Source: Balaenoptera acutorostrata
Lineage: Eukaryota > Chordata > Mammalia > Artiodactyla > Balaenopteridae
Reading direction: 5' to 3'
DNA length: 64,000 bases
NCBI RefSeq assembly: GCF_949987535.1
Contig: NC_080081.1
Coordinates: forward strand, 33,086,428 to 33,150,427
A program made the translations under genes and the position numbers. Of the stretch, positions 58,378-64,000 are shown piece after piece. The notes under the pieces were generated by a model. The model made no database searches. It saw nothing but the letters and a program-made list of their open reading frames with translations, and had not been told where the DNA came from. Numbering within the stretch: the stretch's first letter is position 1; every line of letters starts with the position of its first letter.

Positions 58378-58530
58378 TCTATGTAGTGAGCGCCTACTGT
58401 ATACCAGGCACTTTGCACACTATACACTTCAGTATATAGTAGAAACTGAGGCTAAATAATTAACCTGTGATCACACAATTTATAAATGGGTGCAAGATTT
58501 GAATTCAGTTATTTTTGGCTCAAAAGCCTT
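58378..58530 (-). mobile_element. MIR SINE, minus strand
   Basis: gtgagcgcctactgtatacc aggcactttgcac, gaaactgaggctaaataatt aacc, gcaagatttgaattcagtt. Middle part deleted. Confidence 0.75.
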
Positions 58531-58566
58531 CATTCATCCTCCCCTTCCTCACCACCATCACCTCTC

Positions 58567-59255
58567 TGCCACCCCAAAATGTGCCACTTGGCATTTTGGT
58601 TATTTTGAGTTAAAGGCACTAGAGAAACAGCAGATGAGGAAGGTTTCTCTGACCTCCCTGTCTCTACCTAAAAGCAGGTGATAAGATTTCCTATGAGAAA
58701 GGTATCTTTATTGCTCCAGGAAGAAGAACATTCTTATTGTTCAGACTGGGAGTCGATGCCAAAATGCACTTGTACAAACCAACCTACTAAAATAACCCTT
58801 ATTGGGAATTCCCTGGCAGTCCAGTAGCTAGGACACCGCGCTTTCACTGCCAAGGGCCCGGGTTCAATCCCTGGTCAGGGAACTAAGATCTCACAAGCCG
58901 TGTGCCTCGGGGGAAAAAAAAATTATTTTAAGTAAAATAAAATAACCCTTCTCTTCTGTTAGTTTACCCTATATATTTCTTAATCACTGTCCCACAATTT
59001 ACGGCCCCTAGCCCAAGCCCCTTTGTCTTGTTGCATCCACACAATTTGTCATTCTTTGTTTTAAAAAGTATATAAGCTTTGGGGCTTAATGGCTTCTTCG
59101 GGTCTTCATTTTCCTTTTGAAGACTCCTGCGTCAACATAAAAATATTGAATAAAATTTGCATTTTTTTTTCCTGTTTGTCAGTCTTATGTCAGCTTAATT
59201 CTCAAGCCCCGCCATAGAACATAAGAGGGTAGAAGGAAGTTTTTCCTTCCCTACA
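58567..59255 (+). mobile_element. ERV-L-class LTR (LTR16-like)
   Basis: tgccaccccaaaatgtgcca c, ttctctgacctccctgtctc, attgctccaggaagaagaac, a TATA-like gtatataagc near 59068, a poly-A signal (gaataaaattt) near 59150, tgtcagtcttatgtcagctt aattctcaagccccgcc, ending tttttccttccctaca. A CHR SINE inserted at 58804. Subfamily uncertain. Confidence 0.7.
58804..58930 (+). mobile_element. Short CHR/Bov-tA-like SINE
   Basis: gggaattccctggcagtcca, B box ggttcaatccc, ggtcagggaactaagatctc and an A-run. Only the tRNA head, no long body. TSD taaaataaccctt exact at 58788-58800 and 58938-58950. Confidence 0.93.
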
Positions 59256-59644
59256 CCATCTACCCAGTGCTCTCATACTTCTTTCTCTAGGGTTTTCCTG
59301 TCATGGAGGAAATAAAAGCAATTCACATAACTTGTTAATGATTTAATGTGTTATTGGCCCAAGAACCATACACGAGAGAATAATATTTAAACGTGGGTCC
59401 CCAGTGGCAACCTTTCAAAGCATCTGGAGAGGAAGCATGTTTTAAGGTTCAGGTGAAACTTGGTCACACCTTTCAAACTTCCCCACATAGGGCCACCATG
59501 TTGCACAACTCCGGGCTCATGTACATGGGAATCTAAGAGAATCGTGGCCCGCAGAGTTACATAGGGCACTGCCGACGTGGCTGTGTGGCCTTGGGGGACC
59601 AGACCCCATGTAATTGTCAATGGTCAGCAACTAAGGAGACCTTA
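59256..59644. other. Apparently unique DNA
   Basis: No repeat or gene recognised. Confidence 0.4.
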
Positions 59645-59745
59645 TTGATTATCTCCATCCAGCATCTGTTTATTTTACAGAAAAGAAAACTGAACCCTAA
59701 AAGGTTAAGTAGCTGCCCTACTAATATGAAAGTTAGAATTAGGGA
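59645..59745 (-). mobile_element. MIR fragment, minus strand
   Basis: tattttacagaaaagaaaac tgaaccctaaaaggttaagt agctgcccta. Confidence 0.7.
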
Positions 59746-60605
59746 GAGGGCAGAAGTGGTGGGAGGGTGGGGGAATGGGGGATAGATGCAGGGGGAGGGA
59801 AAGGAAACCAGGGGATGAAAGAGACAAGTTTGCTGGACTTCCAACTGAGTCCCACAGTTGATGCTTGAAAAATATTAACTCATCAACTCTCCCCACCCCA
59901 ACTTTGTAATTAATTTGGCAACTCAAAAAGATAAGGATTGACCCAGTAAGTCAAATGAAGTCTATCTCAAAGACGTGGAGCAAAATCACAATGCAGGTAC
60001 AAGTTTTCCTTCTCAGAAAGAGGTCATGGATATTTCAACCCCAAACCCACCAGCTCTAAAATCCAAGCTTCATGGGTCCAATGATTCCTCTAGATTAGGG
60101 AAGATTCGTAACTTTTGGAAGGAAAGTGAGCAGTTTTGGAAATTCCGTTCAGTCTCCTAATTACAAAGTTCTAGTTAGCAAGCTCGAGCTTTGCTTTGGC
60201 GGCTTTCAAACTGTGATTAGCTGGGTTTCCAGGGAATTGCTTCAAGAATTCTAGAAAACACATGATTTGCTGATTACCAGAATACCCACCTCAGGACAGA
60301 GAGGATCAATCACCAGGAGAGCTGACATAATGGAAAAGGACTTGGGAGCTGGTTGCCCTACCTGCTTATCATTAATTTCTTGGGCTCCTACACCCAAACA
60401 ATGACCCAAATCTAAGCGTTTCCTTGTAAGTAGGGTTCCGCTGCTTTAGAAAAAAGTTTGTTGAATATCAAGTTATGTGGAGAGTTCTGTAGCCCCCCAA
60501 AGCTATAGAAATCTCCCTGAGAGAAGTTTCAGCGTTGGAGATGTTTCTGTTTAGTGGACTGCTCAGGACAGCAACCACAGTCATCATGGCAGTGAATACC
60601 CAATC
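59746..60605. other. Mostly unique DNA
   Basis: No repeat or gene. G-rich patch at 59760-59810 (gggagggtgggggaatgggg) with quadruplex potential. Confidence 0.4.
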
Positions 60606-60620
60606 TAAAACTGCTGTGCA

Positions 60621-61183
60621 TATTTACAATAGCCAAGACATGGAAGCAAACTAAGTGTCCATCAACAGATGAATGGATAAAGATGTGGCATATATACGCA
60701 ATGGAATATTACTCAGCCATTAAAAAGAATGAAATAATGTCATTTGCAGCAACATGGATGGACCTAGAGATTATCATACTAAGTGAAGTAAGCCAGAGAA
60801 AGACAAATATCATATGATATCGTTTATACGTAGAATCTAAAAAAAGGATACAAATGAACTTATTTACAAAACAGAAATAGGCCCACAGACATAGAAAACA
60901 AACTTATGGTTACCAAAGGGGAGGGGAGGAGAGGGATACATTAGGAGTTTGGGATAAAAACACACACACTACTACATCTAAAATAGATAACCAACAAGGA
61001 CTTACTGTATAGCACAGGGAAGTATAGTCAGTATCTTATAATACCCTATAATGGAAGAGAAAGTAAAAAAAGAATATATACATATATGTATGTATGTATA
61101 ACTGAATCACTTTGCTGTACACCTGAAACTAACACAACATTGTAAATCAACTATATTTCAATTAAAAATTTTTTAATGTAAAA
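60621..61183 (+). mobile_element. 5'-truncated lineage L1
   Basis: Starts tatttacaatagccaagaca tgg and ends gtaaatcaactatatttcaa tt plus A/T tail. TSD taaaactgctgtgca / taaaattgctgtgca at 60606-60620 and 61184-61198 (14/15). Starts at almost the same L1 position as the copy at 37980. Confidence 0.95.
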
Positions 61184-61198
61184 TAAAATTGCTGTGCA

Positions 61199-62359
61199 AA
61201 ACATGGACAATTGAGGAATAGGCATTTCATCAAAACAAGGTTATTCTGTCAAGGAATGAAACAGATGCTGGTGTGAGCACTGCTAAGTGCAAAGCTTACT
61301 AGCTGAAGCTGAGGGAACTAGATTTAGATGAAGGATCTGCATTTCATTTTGAAAGCATTATCATTTTCCTGGGGATCCATTGACTAATATTCTTCCCTCC
61401 ACAGCACGGAGTCGTGGAAGGTCCTTATTGCTGATTGGACTCTAGAACCACTTTTAATCCTCTTTGTTGTGCTTTGTCTATGGGATATCAGCACCAACTT
61501 TCTCACTGAAAGAAAAAAGGCAAGAATGAACAAGACTTTAGAAAGCTAGAAGGATGTTCTATCTCTCCACCTTAAAAAGTGGCATATAGGAGCCTGCACG
61601 TTCTACTCAAGCATTTCTCAACAATGGGTCACAATTCCTTGGGGATTGGAGAAAGGTTTCAAGAGCGTGTTCAAACTGAGATTTTCAGGAAGCTTCTGTC
61701 TTTGTCCTGGGCACCAGCACTGCCTGAAAGAACGGTGTGAAGAGCGGTAAGAAAAGGTGCCCATGGAAAGTGTGTGTGTTCAACCAGAAAGGGAAATTAC
61801 AAGACCAGAGAAATGTCCACCCTTCCACTCAGCTCCACACCCTGTTGCCACAAAACTATTGTGTTGAGAAAGTTTGATTACCACCACAGCCTGACTTCTG
61901 CCTGGTCCTTTAAGTCTACACTTATGAGGTGGACATAGAGAGTTGACAGAATCTATAAGGTCAGAAATGTTTGCCTGCACTGGAAAGAAATTTGAGGTAA
62001 ACCTCATGAAGTCTCCCCCCCAGCACACTTGACCAGCACCAAAGATAACAGTGGTATAGTTGCACTGATGACCACTCGACCCTGGACACTCCCATAAAGG
62101 AAGAAGCCTTCTTAGAATGTAGAAAGTACCACTATCATCTGTGACATCTCTAGAAAAAAGAAAACCTTCTAGAGGCAGTACAGTTTGTTGCTGAGCTATT
62201 AAAAGATTTCAAATTCTTCACACAAGTCCTGCTGAGACTACCTGCCACTCCATTTGAATATAGTGCCCTAGTATTAGACAACCCCTTCTTATAATTTTGA
62301 AACTGAATCCATCCTCCTTTCAATTTTGTTATAGGAAAGATTTCTCTAGTTAATGTTTT
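61199..62359. other. Apparently unique DNA
   Basis: No repeat or gene recognised. Confidence 0.4.
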
Positions 62360-62560
62360 TCAATTCGACAGTCATTTATTGAGACCCACAATGTGTCGGC
62401 ACATAGGGAATATGTCACCTGCTCCAGAAGGGAAACTAAAGTTGTCAATAAACACACTGAAATGTGTGAGAAGTGTTATGAGGAAAGTAAAGCTAGAATG
62501 CTAAAGGTGAGGTGGGGACACAGCTGCTGAGCGGATTTTTTAAACCAGTTTTCTAAGTAA
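62360..62560 (+). mobile_element. Ancient mammalian interspersed repeat
   Basis: cgacagtcatttattgagac cc, gtcaataaacacactgaaat gtg, gaagtgttatgaggaaagta aag. Same family as 47370; worn. Confidence 0.45.
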
Positions 62561-63487
62561 AATTCCTTTCCTAAAAGAATTCTCTTTTAGCTATTTGATA
62601 TCAGTTACTAATGGAATTCCTGACTAGGATTCTGATTTCCTACATAAGCCCCCTCATTTACTTCTAAATTATAAGTTAGTACATCATTCAGTCATTCAAC
62701 AGTTACTTGAGCACCTACACGTGTGCAGGTAAAGAAGAATCTTTTGATTTCTAGATTATGAAGCAATGGTTTAATGAGTCTCAAGCTATCCAGAAAATTT
62801 CAATCCTTGAGCAGAAATATCAGAGTCTTTTGCTTGTTATTCTTTGCTTAGCTCTCTGGAAAGAATTTGACAAGAGTCCGGGTGAGACATCTAAAATAAA
62901 AATAAAAACCACCTTACCGATCCAGGGAACTTTTTACATCAGCATATCAAATTATATCCAAATAGCCAATATGAAAATTGCTCTCCAGATTTCATAGCAT
63001 AATCAAACAATAACAAGAAAAGAAAAAGGTCCTTCCAAATATGATCTAGGTAAGATAACCAGCAATGTTTATCTTTCCCTGAGCTATTGTGATGATTAAT
63101 AAGATAATGTTCACAAAGGACTTTGAAGGAGTAATGTAATGTACTTTGAAGCATTATCATTTTTTTATTAATGAGTTTTGATTCTGACAACTGCCAATTG
63201 CACTACAGCCATGGTAAACTCTTGGTCATCTCCACAAAGGAAGGGACACATGATCCAAGGGAGCAAATAGCGTATGGTGGCAGCTAATATTTGCTCCAGG
63301 AAAAAGCCAAGTCCTGCTAGAGGCAGAAGCTACCAGGTAAAGCAACCAGAAAACAATCGGGAGGGACAGGTTAGGATGCTAGGATAGGATCAAAGCTAGT
63401 ATAGAAAGAAACGCACTCCAAATGTACATAGAGAAAATTTAAAGGGATAACTTAGAGTTCCCACACCAAGGCAAAGTTAATTGTATT
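62561..63487. other. Mostly unique DNA
   Basis: 62680-62730 (cattcagtcattcaacagtt acttgagcacctacacg) is another scrap of the ancient family. Otherwise nothing. Confidence 0.4.
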
Positions 63488-64000
63488 GCATTCATTCATT
63501 CACTTGTACTCATACCAAATATTAATTACCTCTATGTACCAGGCGATGTTCTAAGTGCTCAGGATATAAAAACAAATAAAACAGCCCCTGTTTTCAAGGG
63601 ACTTACACTTTATTGGGGGGCAGAGAGGAGAGGAAGTAGAGAAGCATATAGACAAATAGTTACTATTGAATTATAGACTATATGAAAGAAATTCATACAG
63701 GGAGAGGGGACACAGAGGAAGAAGAGCTCCCAGTACTTCCCTTCCCATACAAGGAAGGGAAGTACTGGGAGAAACTCAAGAAAGATTGTGTATTAAAAGA
63801 ACAGAGGGAGGAAAGGCATTTCAAGTAGAGGGAACATTGGTCATAGAGATTGCCTGTGAACAGTGTCCCCTAGAGTCATACCAGTGACCACTCCAAACTC
63901 AATGACCCTGGTTATGAGTAGAGGTTTAAGGGACCCAAAGTGGAAAGCAAAGTTTGGTCAGAAGTTAAGGACCAGCTCTAGGAATTACGATTTATCCTAA
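63488..64000 (+). mobile_element. Ancient mammalian interspersed repeat, runs off window
   Basis: cattcattcacttgtactca, accaggcgatgttctaagtg ctcaggatat, ccctgttttcaagggactta cac, ggcatttcaagtagagggaa catt, ending gatttatcctaa. Reads as the upstream part of the repeat at 42200. It carries the hairpin at 63727-63771. Continues past the window. Confidence 0.55.
63727..63771. repeat. Perfect hairpin (19-bp arms, 7-nt loop)
   Basis: Arm ctcccagtacttcccttcc (63727-63745), loop catacaa, arm ggaagggaagtactgggag (63753-63771). The arms are exactly complementary. See findings. Confidence 0.95.

Noticed and set aside
1..64000. An undescribed multi-gene biological system
   Set aside because: I found no cluster of genes. 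All clear features are mobile elements, simple repeats and short structural oddities in apparently non-coding mammalian DNA.

Overview
The window is vertebrate nuclear DNA from a mammal, and the repeats point to a whale or dolphin (Cetacea), or a close relative such as a hippo. It carries about ten tRNA(Glu)-derived SINEs of the CHR type (cetacean/hippo/ruminant), several of them full length. It also carries many 5'-truncated L1 copies with the cetartiodactyl-type 3' end. I see no ruminant BovB or Bov-A dimers, pig PRE-1, carnivore SINEC or primate Alu. Base composition is AT-rich. I found no CpG island, no recognisable protein-coding exon, no tRNA/rRNA/snRNA gene and no CRISPR. I read it as an intergenic or deep-intronic stretch. 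Family names below come from remembered consensus motifs, not a database search, and borders are good to about 5-20 bases unless a target-site duplication (TSD) fixes them.

Layout. 0-10 kb: an old L1 with a 31-bp TSD and a CHR SINE inside it; a second CHR; an L2 piece; a 41-bp ultra-short L1 tail insertion; an ERV-L provirus fragment (5' LTR, primer-binding site, decayed gag and start of pro) cut off at a CHR SINE; another CHR; an ERV1-like LTR; a MIR. 10-20 kb: L1 3' ends, a MIR, a perfect hairpin at 15.6 kb, two adjacent hAT miniature elements, then about 3 kb of apparently unique DNA. 20-30 kb: CHR SINEs, MIRs, MER5-type hAT elements, two L1 ends, and a complete MER1-type element inside an L1. 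30-34.3 kb: one long minus-strand L1 with dead ORF2 pieces, split by a CHR SINE and by what looks like a retroposed LTR-initiated transcript. 34-48 kb: an old L1, MaLR and ERV-L LTRs, MIR/L2 pieces, two L1 ends and unique DNA. 48-55 kb: L2 copies (one split by an LTR), a CHR SINE, and a fossil hAT transposase with a CHR SINE inside it. 55-64 kb: L1 ends, MIRs, an ERV-L-class LTR with a short CHR SINE inside, and a second perfect hairpin at 63.7 kb.

Nothing here works together as a gene system. The window is best read as a layered insertion history: L2, MIR and hAT elements at the base, then MaLR/ERV-L, then L1MA-type L1, then lineage L1 and CHR SINEs on top. I found no convincing undescribed functional system. 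The items most worth checking are the LTR-transcript retrocopy, the two perfect hairpins, the hAT fossil and a coding-like stretch near 36.6 kb.
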